This document shows positions 12,690 to 23,800 of a DNA stretch of 64,000 nucleotides, piece by piece. The number at the start of each line of letters is the position of its first letter. The first letter of the stretch is position 1. The notes under the pieces were generated by a model. The model saw only the letters and a list, made by a program, of their open reading frames with translations. It had not been told where the DNA came from and ran no database searches. Both the position numbers and the translations under genes were made by a program. Where the stretch lies: positions 371,328 to 435,327 of the forward strand of contig NMRB01000148.1 of the NCBI GenBank assembly GCA_002633025.1, in the 5' to 3' direction. The stretch comes from Notospermus geniculatus (Eukaryota > Nemertea > Pilidiophora > Heteronemertea > Lineidae).

Positions 12690-12882
12690 TGTGACCTGCT
12701 GTAGCAAAAGTAGCACTTGTCGCAACCGAGGAAAGGGTTAAAGGCCAATACAACACAATAGCTGAAATGTACGTCTCGGCAGGTTGCCAATAGTGGTGGA
12801 CAGCAGTGATAATAGTTGAGTAAACTGATGACCAATGATGACCACTTGCCACAAGTGCTTGCTTTTGCTGGAGCAGGTCACA
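12690..12882. mobile_element. MITE family E, copy 1 (uninterrupted)
   Basis: Ends TGTGACCTGCTGTAGCAAAA and TTTTGCTGGAGCAGGTCACA. It abuts family D copy 1 with only two bases between. It is the reference for the split copy at 8803. Confidence 0.78.
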
Positions 12883-13212
12883 TTTGAGTTGCCCACAGAA
12901 CCTTTTGTACAAGAAAAACTTTCATGTGGAGCAAGGCACCTTGCCTCTCACTGCCAACCAAGTGTACCCACCAGTCCCAAGGAGACCTTATCAATTACTA
13001 GTCTTGTGGTTTTGTCCACTTCCGCTTCTTTGTTTGCACCAGACCAGACGTACAGTTACCTTCCTGGTGTAATGGAGCAAGTGTCAAAACCATCTCAACA
13101 GTTGGACATGTCCTCGCTCAGGAGGTTGCTAGAGTAAATAAGGAAATCAGGCAGGGGACTCGATCAAGTTCGATTGTCATGCTGCCGTACTCCTCCAAGT
13201 GAGGCTTTTGTG

Positions 13213-13322
13213 CGAGTTGGCTCTCAATGGGCAATTGCATGGTTTCCTTACGGCTTGCGCTATGACCAATGACAAATGACTGCCCGTAGTTTTCTACGGT
13301 TGAGTAAGTTGCCCACAGAGAG
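13213..13322. mobile_element. Foldback family LL, copy 2 (short, intact)
   Basis: TTGGCTCTCAATGGGCAATT at the left pairs with AGTTGCCCACAGAGAGCCAA at the right. About 110 bp with no coding potential. Confidence 0.7.
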
Positions 13323-13389
13323 CCAAATGGTGCGAGAAAGCTGTCAGGTGGAGATGCACCTATACTCAGCTAAGCAGAGATGTCTCTTT

Positions 13390-13502
13390 AGGTATCCGCC
13401 ACAGGTTGCTGACGACTACGTGCGACAGTAACCCCATGCATGCGTTATGCACTGATCTTATCATAGTTGTATGTAGTCGTCAGTAATCCGTGGTGGATAC
13501 CT
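13390..13502. repeat. Foldback repeat CC
   Basis: AGGTATCCGCCACAGGTTGC and the following GACGACTAC pair with GTAGTCGTCAGTAATCCGTG and the following GTGGATACCT. Arms are about 30 bp. Possibly one end of a larger element whose right end (CGCCAGTGTGAACAAGGC) is near 13775. Confidence 0.6.
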
Positions 13503-14443
13503 ACAAGAACATAGCGGTGCGACGGGATGCGGTAAGAAGCGGTAGGACACGACGACGAGCGATTTCCACCGCCCCTGATCGCTCCTGCAGTATTTTTCCG
13601 CATCGAATTGCCTGAAGATACTGGCATATCTGGCACAATTTGAACGGCATGAATGATGTCACTTCCGCTAGTCGTGACCACCGCAGGCAATCGCGTTGCG
13701 CCGCGCTGTGCTATGTCAAAACTGACACCGCTTGGCGATTTCTTCAACACATCACACCATATCGCACCGCACCGCCAGTGTGAACAAGGCTTGAGCAAAA
13801 AGGAAGCACATCACTTTCCCATTCTGAGGAGGTGACTCTCACTACCAGGAATATTGTGACCTTGGCTAGTTCAAACGAACGGCTTACCACTGACGTGGTG
13901 TGAACTTTGATGCAACACAGATCACAAATTTTACAATTAGATTTCAACCCACAAGAGGAATGAAGATTATGATGCCAGCACTTGCAATTAGAAAATTTCT
14001 CTCTCCCAAATCTCCAAGGTTGTTAGCGGTCCTTAGTGAGTAAGCTGGCATCTCCTCCCATGTTGATGGAAATAGACTTGATTAAGCCATCATTATGGCA
14101 TTTTAGCTGTGGTCATCGGAGGATGTTTTCAACTAATTCAATTCTCATCTGCTTAGGTTTGCGGGGAATCAAGATGGCAACCATTCCGGCTGGGTGTTGC
14201 CATCTCCACTAGGCTCTGACTGCAGTAGGACTTTATACGTATGAGTTTAAGAAGATTTTGGATGGATGGCACCACTCTTCATCCAGGGCAGCCCTGGAGT
14301 TCAGACTCCTCGCCACATTCTCACCATTTGTGAGAAGTTACATGTAGCTTTGCAACTGATGAAAACTGCAGGAAGCTTGGCAATGAACACTCTTGGATTG
14401 ACTCTCTTCTGTGCAGGTGGGTTGCGCAACGCTCGCCTGTGCA

Positions 14444-14602
14444 GGATCGGATCCACGATTTCGGGAAAGAGGGCTGCACTGTGTGAGAAACATTGAAATC
14501 TGTGGTGAATTTCAATGATTTACTCCAAATTTCAGAATCTCATGGTACAGATTTGTTGGCCAAAAGGGGGCGCGCGTGCCGGGTGCGCCCCCTGGATCTG
14601 CA
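14444..14602 (-). mobile_element. Dispersed element MM, copy 1
   Basis: Reverse complement of the copy at 24891-25069. Shared blocks are GGATCCACGATTTCGG, TGAATTTCAATGATTT, TCCAAATTTCAGAAT and ACAGATTTGTT. GGATC motifs sit at both ends. Confidence 0.72.
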
Positions 14603-15314
14603 CCTGCTGTCAACATCCGACATCGCTCTACAACAGTTGCTGACGGGGAAGAACATCCCTCGATGGAGGTGTAAACCCACTTTTACATATAAGGCTTCAA
14701 TTTCTATTCCCTTGGTACATGAGAAATCACTCGATTCTGTTGGTACAGGACTGATAGTGTCCACTACATTGTGATCTAATACAGTTTCCTCAGTTCAATC
14801 CTTCAGAATAGTCACGTAAGCTCCCTCATTCCACCCCCACCAACTCTCAAGGTTAATCACATGTCAACAAAATAGACATCAAGAAACGCTGTACCTCTGA
14901 ACTTGGAATCTCAATCACGGTATCCAATATGTACCAAGTCATCTCATACCTGCTGAAGATGGAGTATTTTTCAGTTATCAGACACTCCAGACACTCTTAC
15001 TTCTTTCTCGAGGAATTATACTCCTTGTCTTATTTGCAGAAGGAAATCGTTCGCCAACTTTTCAAGAAGGAATTTGCATAATTATTCATGTGGCGAACAC
15101 TTTCTGTCTCGTCGGCGGATTAGATGTGCGTTATGTCTGAGATATGATCGCTGCAATCGCTTTGATATTAAACTGGGTCACTGTTTCAGAGTTTACAAGG
15201 GAATTTAAGAAGGAAAGATTCATAAATATTTTCAGCAAATATTTGTCTTTAGAAGCAATTCCATATTTGGTGTGGTGGTTGTTGACAATTGTTATCAGGT
15301 GTCGATATTTGGTT

Positions 15315-15523
15315 NNNNNNNNNNNNNNNNNNNNNNNNNNNNNNNNNNNNNNNNNNNNNNNNNNNNNNNNNNNNNNNNNNNNNNNNNNNNNNNNNNNNNN
15401 NNNNNNNNNNNNNNNNNNNNNNNNNNNNNNNNNNNNNNNNNNNNNNNNNNNNNNNNNNNNNNNNNNNNNNNNNNNNNNNNNNNNNNNNNNNNNNNNNNNN
15501 NNNNNNNNNNNNNNNNNNNNNNN
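15315..15523. other. Assembly gap
   Basis: A run of 209 undetermined bases. Apparent open frames crossing it are meaningless. The right edge abuts the end of a foldback element. Confidence 0.99.
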
Positions 15524-15524
15524 T

Positions 15525-15892
15525 ATAGAGGTTCTTCACTGACGTCACACGGCCGCCATACTGGCCGTCAAAATGAAGCCTGGAGGCCGCCATCTTGTTC
15601 TCGGTTCGAACATTCAGCGGCCCGTACAGACCACTGGGAGCATACAACTCAACAAATCACTTTACCTCTCACAGTTTTTGAGCATAAGTAGTTGGTCTGG
15701 TGTGAAAACCGTGTTGAAAACAAAGCGAATCGTCCATACGGCTTGCTGTAGAACAGTGTAAAGAGGTCCGATGAATGCCGACAACGTACAAACCACGTAA
15801 AAAACGCTGTGTTGATGCTGTGACGTTGCGTCATTTGACGGCCAATATGGCGGATATTTGGGGCTGTGACGTCACGTGAAGAACCTCTATTG
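15525..15892. mobile_element. Foldback element J next to the gap
   Basis: ATAGAGGTTCTTCACTGACG at the left is complementary to TGACGTCACGTGAAGAACCT at the right. Inner parts GCCGCCATACTGGCCGTCAA and TTTGACGGCCAATATGGCGG also pair. About 370 bp; no transposase frame. Confidence 0.8.
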
Positions 15893-16200
15893 GTACATGT
15901 ATCATCTGACCTTGGCCAAATTGGCAAATTCCTGACATTACCTTGGGTATATCAAAAGCATATTATGAAATCATCATATATGTACAAGTATGTATGTGTG
16001 CCCATAAATGATATTTTATGTCTGGGTGCGGGAATATTTTGGAGCATCAGTTTATAATATGAGTACTATGTAGCCTAGCCTACAATAATTTGAGCCAATG
16101 AGATTTCATGGTAGGTCACTGGGCTATACGGACAAGTAATTTATGGGCAAGTTTTTCCTCATTTACTACTTTACTACATAACAAGCAGAATTCTGTATAA

Positions 16201-16393
16201 TGTGACCAGTGACAGCAAAATGAGTTGGAATGCGTCAGAAAGAAGACCTAAGATGACACCACAGAGAACAATTACAGAAATGGACAAAGTCAAATTTCAC
16301 AATGGACAGACAATCCTGAAATCAACAAACTGTTGCTGTCACTTAGATCGTCTTCTATGCACATTCCGACTAATTTTGCTGTCATGGGTCACA
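16201..16393. mobile_element. MITE family D, copy 2
   Basis: TGTGACCAGTGACAGCAAAA to TTTTGCTGTCATGGGTCACA, colinear with copy 1 throughout. Confidence 0.82.
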
Positions 16394-17607
16394 TATTTGT
16401 ATATTTAAAACATTATTTGATGTGCAAATTGAAAATATATGCCGAAATTCTCTGAAATCTTGGCTGAGGGTGTGGACACTCTTTGTAACCTCCACATCAT
16501 GTCGCTTCTTCCTGGTGGTATACACAGAGAACGAACTGTACTACATGTATGTACACTGTACCATATTTCACATCAATATCCCTGTGTGAAAATTTCACTT
16601 CACTAAACAAATAAATCTTCATTAGTGGATGTTTTGACTCAATTTTCCTGTGTTAGATACACATCTCATGTGTTCAATGTATCAGCGGGTTTTTTTCTTA
16701 TAGTCACCATGGCTACGTAAATTGGTGGATGGAATATATATCGGTAATTTTGTGGAAACCCTGTCAGATGAAATTTGTCATTCACTATTGTTTCCTGGTA
16801 GTTATCCTAATGATCTAGCATACAACTCGGACCTACCCATACGTTCCGATAGCAGCACCAATAGCCCATGATTGTGAGGACTGTCGCCAAGCTTAGTAGA
16901 ATCAAATGGCCCAAGAGGAACTTGGGGACCATTACCGATATCTTTGCTTTTCCGGTTGTATGGATTCTGGCATGTTCTGAATAGGTTTTTCCTTTATGTG
17001 TGTACTGTCTTTGTATCGTTGTTCAATTTATGGGTGGGAATGGGATGTTTCTGAATCGATCAATGGGAGAGGGTCATGACAGAGAAATTGGGTGTTGGCA
17101 GTTCTTGGGATGATTGAGAAACAGGGTGGTGACAGTTCTTGGGCATGTGTCACATCTTTTATTGTTTGGAATGTCACGATGGACTGTATCCAGTATTAGT
17201 CAAAAGTTGGGGCCATAACCCTTTCTGAGATCCTCAAGTGATGCACCCAGTGTTGTCGATATTTCTATCAACCTTTGGTGACATCTGACTTTCTGACCAA
17301 GTTTGGTTGTTTTGTTGCTGATATTTTGGTCAGTGCGCCACAATTTGGCATTCTTTCAAAAAGGGTCACAGCAAAATACCAGCAAAAATCATCCTCATTT
17401 GGCCTGATGATGTGTCAGATATACATCCACTCAACAACAGACAGAAGTGTCAGCAGCACTGGGTTCAAAGACTTGAGGAGATATTGGTGATGAGGAGGAT
17501 TTTGGGTGTGTCCTCATCTTTTTGACTGCAGTGCTGTTGTACTACAAGACTAGTGGTGTCACCATTCGACAAGCAGCAATTGAGAGAAATGGAGAGGCCT
17601 ATCACAG

Positions 17608-17785
17608 TACAGTGCTCCCTCGCTCTTACGAACCTCGATTTTACGAATTCTCAGATATTACGAACCCAACGCTTGGCTCCCAAAATTCCTGCCCCATGGA
17701 CGAATCCACGCTATTACGAACTCCTTGTTAGTACGAGCTTAACCCTTGGACCCCGAAGGATTCGTAATAGCGAGGGAGCACTGTA
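17608..17785. mobile_element. MITE family K (TACAGTGCTCCCTCGCT ends)
   Basis: The left end TACAGTGCTCCCTCGCTCTT and right end AATAGCGAGGGAGCACTGTA are inverted repeats. The interior repeats TTACGAA. The terminal TA fits a Tc1/mariner-type target, but no transposase is encoded. Confidence 0.8.
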
Positions 17786-18629
17786 TCTTCTCCTCAGCAG
17801 TCAGCTTCAGCATACTCCGTCAAACGGAGTGTATGATGAAGAAGAAGGGACTGTCTTTAAGTTCTCCTTCTTTAGAATGCGTGGTGCATCTAGTATGAAG
17901 GACGGATACAAACAATGTTCGTCCAAGCAAGGGTTGGCCAGTAGTGCAAATCAATCTGACCTTGTATGTCGCTTTATGTCAACACAGACCACTAAGTGCT
18001 TGTGTCAAAGAAAGTTTATTGACTCACATTAGATGAGAGCAAAAACATAGCAACATCCACAACTCTGCCGCAACGCTTTTGGCGTCGATGGCCTCAGCCT
18101 AACCCGTTGCTTCCTTCTCTTGTCTCTCTAGAAACGAATTACAACAACCAAGAGCTGTTGACCGAGATCGGCAGTTTGCTGATGAAACATTAGATGGTGG
18201 GAAACAGTTAATTAGACGGCTTAATGCTTGTAAAAACATGAAGAAGTTTAAGCATTGGTGGGGGTGACATCGATGTTGAAGTAGGTGAAATTGAAATAAA
18301 TTTTGCAAATAAAGTTTGTATATTGATTGTTGGTGTCAGTTTTTCATGCATGATTGATGATGATGTGACATGGTACCCAATATATGGCAGTGGTAGTTGT
18401 TTATTTATGTACCCTGCTGAGCAGGAAAAAATGAACAACAAACGAGATGTACCGGTAGATAAAGGATGAGATCGTCGCTTGTCAGAGAATTACAGCAGAA
18501 ACCTCTTGTCTAACTTTTTAGCGCTCTAACTTTTTAGCTGTCCTAGGTGAGCATAGTTGGTTGTATTCATAAAAGTTAGCAAATGCTTTTACTTAAGATA
18601 TTTGCACAGCACTTCTTGGATCTTCTAGA

Positions 18630-18745
18630 AAGTGCCTGAGGAAGACCCTGATTGGGGTCGAACATTTGCAAAATTCAGAGACGACTTTTGTGTTATATCA
18701 TTTTATGTGTCGATCTTTGTGCTTTACTTTGGATATTTGCACAGC
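18630..18745 (+). repeat. Dispersed repeat with a GAGGAAGACCC motif
   Basis: GCCTGAGGAAGACCCTGATT, then GGGGTCGAACATTTGCAAAA. The reverse complement recurs at 41195-41275. This kind of AAGACCC/GGGTC palindrome is common near 3' ends of some retroelements, but no reverse transcriptase is present. Confidence 0.45.
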
Positions 18746-18949
18746 GAGGTCCAATGTCAATGTACTACAAAACTTGAAGTAAAAGCAGTTGCTAGCTTTT
18801 ATGAATATCAGCCATGCGTGAGAACTCTTGTGGGTGAAAGGACGTCGTGTGAACTTGTTTGGAAATTATGATGGAGTTGAGATTCTAGAGTCAGTGGTAA
18901 AAAATGCCACAGATATGCTATTCAGGATGTCAAAAACGTTGTAACTCCT

Positions 18950-19160
18950 CTGCCCCCAGTTTTGAGCTCGCAGTATCTTCTGCTGAAGTTTTCTAAAATC
19001 CTTGGGGATGAAATGGAAAGAATTTGAAGAAACATTCTTCTGATGGTTGATTGGAACAACCTTTCTTCAAATGTTTTTCAATTCGTTGACGTTCCATAGG
19101 ATGTGAGAAAACGTTGACAGAAGATGCCGTCTGCTGGATTGTGGAGGTGGAAAGGTGAAT
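18950..19160. repeat. Interspersed family Y, copy 3
   Basis: Begins CTCTGCCCCCAGTTTTGAGC and contains AGAATTTGAAGAAACATTCT, GGATGTGAGAAAACGTTGAC and GATGCCGTCTGCTGGATTG. This is the longest and clearest member. Confidence 0.72.
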
Positions 19161-19741
19161 GAACAGAATGAAACGTATTGATCGTTTGATACGATCTGTC
19201 TTTCCGACTCTTTTGAACTCCATCATCCATCATTTCACCGACTGAACAGTTGCTGCACCGAATAAAGATGACATAACTTTTCTTATGACTTTCACATCAG
19301 AGTTGTNTCTGTGCATCTCAAAGCTGGATGAAAAGTAATGAATTCTGACAAGCGGGGAAAAAATCATTGGGTTACAGTCCCAGTCTTCAGGTTGTATTCA
19401 AGCCATGTCCATCGAGGAAATGTTTTTGACAGCAAGTACTCTCAAGGGATTGCTGGCCTGATTGATATTTACATGGATAGTCTGAGTTTGTGATAACTTG
19501 TTCCGTCCGATGGCGTGTGAACGTCCTGTATGGCAATGCTTTAGGCCGGGAACCATAATGGTGCATTTTACGATGGACACTTTTAGTGTTGGTTGCCAAC
19601 TATATAGAGGACAATTAAGGTATTATCACACCATAAATAATAGGATGAAAGTGTCATCTCATTGGATGAATCATGAAATACCTCTTTTTGTACTCTTCTT
19701 CATCTTTATGGCGTCATTACATCATGATTAAAACCCGACTT

Positions 19742-20091
19742 TAAAGCTACATTTCCACGAGGTGTGTGCGGGCGTGGAGGTGGTGGCAGACACGTGTGTG
19801 GGTGCGGGCATTGTATTTCCACGAAACGGGTACAGATGCGGGAGTTGGTCTTCGGTTGGTGGGAATTCCAGGGGAATTGAAAGGAAATGATGACGAAACA
19901 CCACGCGGGGAGCAAGCGGGCAGGGAGAAAATCGCTACATGACCGATTAAAAAAAACGCGTCGGTGCCCGTCCACATGCTCCGCAACCGCACCCACGTTG
20001 TGGAAACAGCAAAAGGTAAATACGTCGGATCAATTTTTTTCGCCGGCCTCCGCCTCCACATCCGCACACGCCTCATGGAAACGTAGCTTTA
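19742..20091. mobile_element. Foldback element W
   Basis: TAAAGCTACATTTCCACGAG at the left pairs with CTCATGGAAACGTAGCTTTA at the right, and the GC-rich inner arms also pair. About 350 bp, ending 620 bp upstream of Piezo exon 2. Confidence 0.8.
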
Positions 20092-20713
20092 CTGGAAGCA
20101 GAAGTGGACCTCCTCTGCCTGTCACCATGAACAAGCTCCACAGAATATCTTATGAATCACAAGTAGGCCTACCAAGGACAAAATAATTTTTTTGTCAAAA
20201 CATGAAAAACACTTTCGAACACCATGCTTTGAACTACATTTGGTCAACAATCTCATTTACACCACAGCCACAATGCATGCACGCCAATTCGTATGTCAGC
20301 AAAAAGAACAAATAGTCAACAGAATCCCCTATCTAAACAATAATGACGATGATGAAGATACATGACTTCATCACACCTGCTGGTCTCTTAAAGTCCTGTT
20401 AGGTGTGTCCATGGGTCCAATGATCCTTGTATGCTCCATGACTTTCTTTCTGTTTTAGTAACAACAGCATAGGGAAAGGGGGAATGCAAAAATGTGTTCT
20501 TTATGCAGAATGTGGCCCCAGGACCAATAAGCTAGATACAGCCCTAAAGAAGGTTTCTGTAATCATTTCTCCAGCTGAACCAGTGCCAATTAAAAAAAGC
20601 TTGATAAAGGATGCTCTGCAACTGAGAATAATTCATCAGTCTAAATGTTTCCCTGTCGTATGTCCAGAATATGGGAAACTGTCTCACCATTTGTTGTTCC
20701 TTTATCTTTTCAG

Positions 20714-20809
20714 CCACAATCTTCCGATACAATGCCTTATCATTCATCTACTGTATCTTCCTGCTCCTTTCGCCATTGCTCAAAGCACCGACACGCTCAC
20801 CCATGCCAG
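20714..20809 (+). CDS. Piezo: Piezo exon 2: first membrane helix
   Basis: The acceptor is TTATCTTTTCAG and the donor is CAG|GTAGGT. The first two bases finish a split codon, then 31 codons follow and one base is left over. The peptide contains FRYNALSFIYCIFLLLS followed by a proline/threonine/arginine loop (KAPTRSPMPG). It matches the human PIEZO1 segment FSGLSLVYLLFLLLLPWF and its PTRCG loop. The 417-bp intron that follows holds an irregular tandem repeat. Confidence 0.86.
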
Positions 20810-23800
20810 GTAGGTTGGGCCTATTTCCTTCATCTCGGACTCTAAAGTGACAAATGTGTCAACTTTTCAACTGTGACTGTTAGAGCTGACTATGCAGATG
20901 TGGAAAGAATGCAATTGTGGCTAGAACTGACAATGCAGATGTGACTAGAAGTCAACTGTGGCTAAACTTACAGTGCTGTGGCTAGAATGCAATTGTGGCT
21001 AAGCTGACTCTGCAAATGTGGCTAGAATGCAGCTGTGCCTAGAACTGACACCACAGATGTCAGAATTGTTTGCAAGTCCAGGTAGACGTGAATGACATCA
21101 GTATTTTGAGATCTTTTGAGAAATTGTTGATGGCTGCAAGATCTCCTCACCATCTCTTCCATGTTTTTAATTTCATTTTCTTTGTTGGTGACTCTTATAA
21201 TACCAAGTGAATTCTTTTTCTTCCAGGATGTACGAAAGCCTACTTGATCCTTCTTGTCATAGCCAGTACCCTCTTCACCATCGGCCATGCTGTTTTCCAG
21301 GGGTATCTCTTGGTGACCAGCAATGCCAACAACAAAAGATATGGGTATCAAATTCAAAATTGTAAGCACTGTCTTCTTCAATGGCTCTTTTTAGTGACAT
21401 TGGACACATTCGAGAGTCTGGGGTTTGGGCTGTGTGATAACCATTGATAGCAAAGAACCATAGTGATGGAATTTGTTGAGATTTCCCAATTTTGTTCGAA
21501 TGTGTTGCAGATTCTAACTCTGTTCCCTCTCTACAGGTTCAGTTGAAGAAACAATACTCAGACAGTTTGGATTTCAAGCGTAAGTACCAGTATTGTCATC
21601 TGTTGTAAAGATATCATAACTGTCGAACAGCATCACCCATTCAGACATCCTGAGAACATCAGGAGTCTTCAGGGTTCCTGCGTGTCCTTGAAAAGTCTTG
21701 AATATGAAAAATGTTTTCAAGGCGTTGAAAAGGTCTGGAATTTCACACTTTTGCTCTTGAGTTCTTAAAAAAGGTGTGACTAGTCCATTGCCTAACCACA
21801 TACTGGTATTAATTTTCCAATAAAGAGTCTTGAAATAGTCTTAAATTTTATTGACACAGAGCCGCAGGAACCCTGGTCTTAGCGCTCGCTCCCTTTGTCA
21901 CCGCACACCACTCCCTTCATGCGGTGATGAAGAGAGCAAGCGCTAAGAACCTGTGATGTTCGCAGGATGCATTCAGGTGTTAGGTTCCCTTTTCCAGATG
22001 GTTCTATTCCTCGTTTCAAAACCCCTCCGCCATCTTGGTTACTTTTACTGGGCAATTGGTAATTATTTGGACCGATCACATGTTTTGATTTGCCTACCAG
22101 ATAAGTCCGCGCTTGAAATCTCTGTAAAAACTTAAGATGGCAGGGGGTGTCGAAATGATAAATAAACTACCATAACTTCTGACTGTAACTTTCTCTTTTC
22201 CAGTTATGATGGTGTGTTCTGGCCGGACATCATTCGTCACCTGGCACCAGATGTACTCATGGTCATCATATCTGTGATAGTCTTGGCCCTATGCGGCAAA
22301 TTTGCCAAAAGAGACCCGGATGCGACTGATACACAGACTACACGGACTTATAGACGTTATTCAAACAAGGATAAAGCCTTAAAAATAATCGGCGAAGTGT
22401 TGACGTTACTATTTTTGACCACCAGTGGAATTATTTATCCATCCGTAGTTTCTGCTGTTTATTTCGTCGTGTTTCTATATTTAGCAACGTGGCTGTCGTG
22501 CTATAAGACTTTAGGGAGGAAGTTTGCCCGCTTTCGTATATTTCTGCTCATCTATAGCGGACTGCATCTTCTTGTTCTGCATTTGTACCAGTTTCAGTTT
22601 TTTCAGGAGTATCTGCCTTCTGACTCGCTTTATGCCAGGTAAAGAATTTTTTCATTGTACATTTCATATTTAGGCCACACTTTTTTATTTCTTTGGTTTT
22701 ATGGATTTTTTCAGAAGGAACTGAATTTCGGAGGAGGGAAAAAAATGAAATTGGTCCAAAAATCTCATTTTTATTTTTTTTCCATTTTGGCAAAAATCAA
22801 CGTCGGAGGAACCGTAAACCAAAAAATAAAAAAAGTGTGGCCTTAACTAGAAAGCTATTATGAGCACTCAGAATTAAGTGTTTAGGTTTTAAAATATTGA
22901 ATTGAGAGATGAGCACCAAATATAACATTGTTAGCTACCGTAATACGCAAATATTTTTGTGCGATAATATTTCACGAATTGAACATTTTTTTCTGTTTCG
23001 CGTGGATTAATGTTCACGTCAAGGGCAGAAAAGGGAACTGACTGGATTGTTGGGGAAACTTTATGCGTAATACATGTATTCGTGGTGAAATTTTGATTTC
23101 GCGATTTTCGCAAGAATTTTTACACATGAAAATTTTTGCATATACGGTATATAGACAACATTGGACAAATGTTAATGCAGAAGGAAACTGGAGTGCCCGT
23201 AGAAAACCTGCCCTGTCAGAGAGAGTCACCCTCTGGGGTTTGGCTAGGGATTGAACCCAGAACCTCAGAGGTGACAAGTTTTATTTCCGATTGCACCACT
23301 CAGACATCCTAAACAGACTTCAGTTCCTAGCTGCATGATCTCACCAGGAACATAAAATGTCTCATATTTCTCTTATGTGACTTTCCCCAGATTATCGTCC
23401 ACTCATCATGACTTAATTGGTGATAAAATGTATGTAGCCTATTCTCCTGGCAAGTTGGAACAACTCTTGACACCTTTATGGACCAAACCCTAATTATGGA
23501 ACAAAATGTGTGTGTTAATGGGCAGTGAAACGTGGAGTGGTTATCAGTTATAGAAAAATGAATTAAAACTGGTTCAGATAACATTATTGAGTGGTCTCAA
23601 TACTCTGTGGTATATTCGTTTGCCTGCATTAATTCTTGAAAAGTGTCTTAATGTGTTAGTTAACATAATTGTCTGACATGTTTTGTTCTCATGAACTAGG
23701 CTAATAGCACATAAAGAATAATGCAGGTCTCAAATTACTTCGCAAAAACAAACGTCTTGTTTCAATGCTACTTATTGGTAATCTGAGGCAACCTTGCCAG

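Larger units (their letters stand above)
12402..12905. mobile_element. Foldback family LL, copy 1, split by D and E
   Basis: The left end (TTGGCTCTCAATGGGCAATT) and right end (GAGTTGCCCACAGA) match the intact short copy at 13213-13322. About 400 bp of families D and E lie between them. Confidence 0.65.
1..20713. other. Region upstream of Piezo exon 2: no gene supported
   Basis: Apart from the repeats listed, nothing recognisable was seen in 1-420, 579-1914, 2121-3394, 3946-4350, 4450-4915, 5066-7978, 8111-8802, 9341-9814, 10536-10969, 11488-12401, 13503-14443, 14603-15314, 15893-16200, 16394-17607, 17786-18629, 19161-19741 and 20092-20713. Single ambiguous bases are at 2550, 9136 and 19307. 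This is either intergenic DNA or the first Piezo intron. Open frames here are short and show no family match. Confidence 0.6.

Noticed and set aside
12835-13137. 100-codon + strand frame with serine-rich end
   Set aside because: Starts inside a MITE, shows no family match, and no splice or expression support is visible.
15144-15691. Frames of over 130 codons
   Set aside because: Most of their length is the assembly gap.
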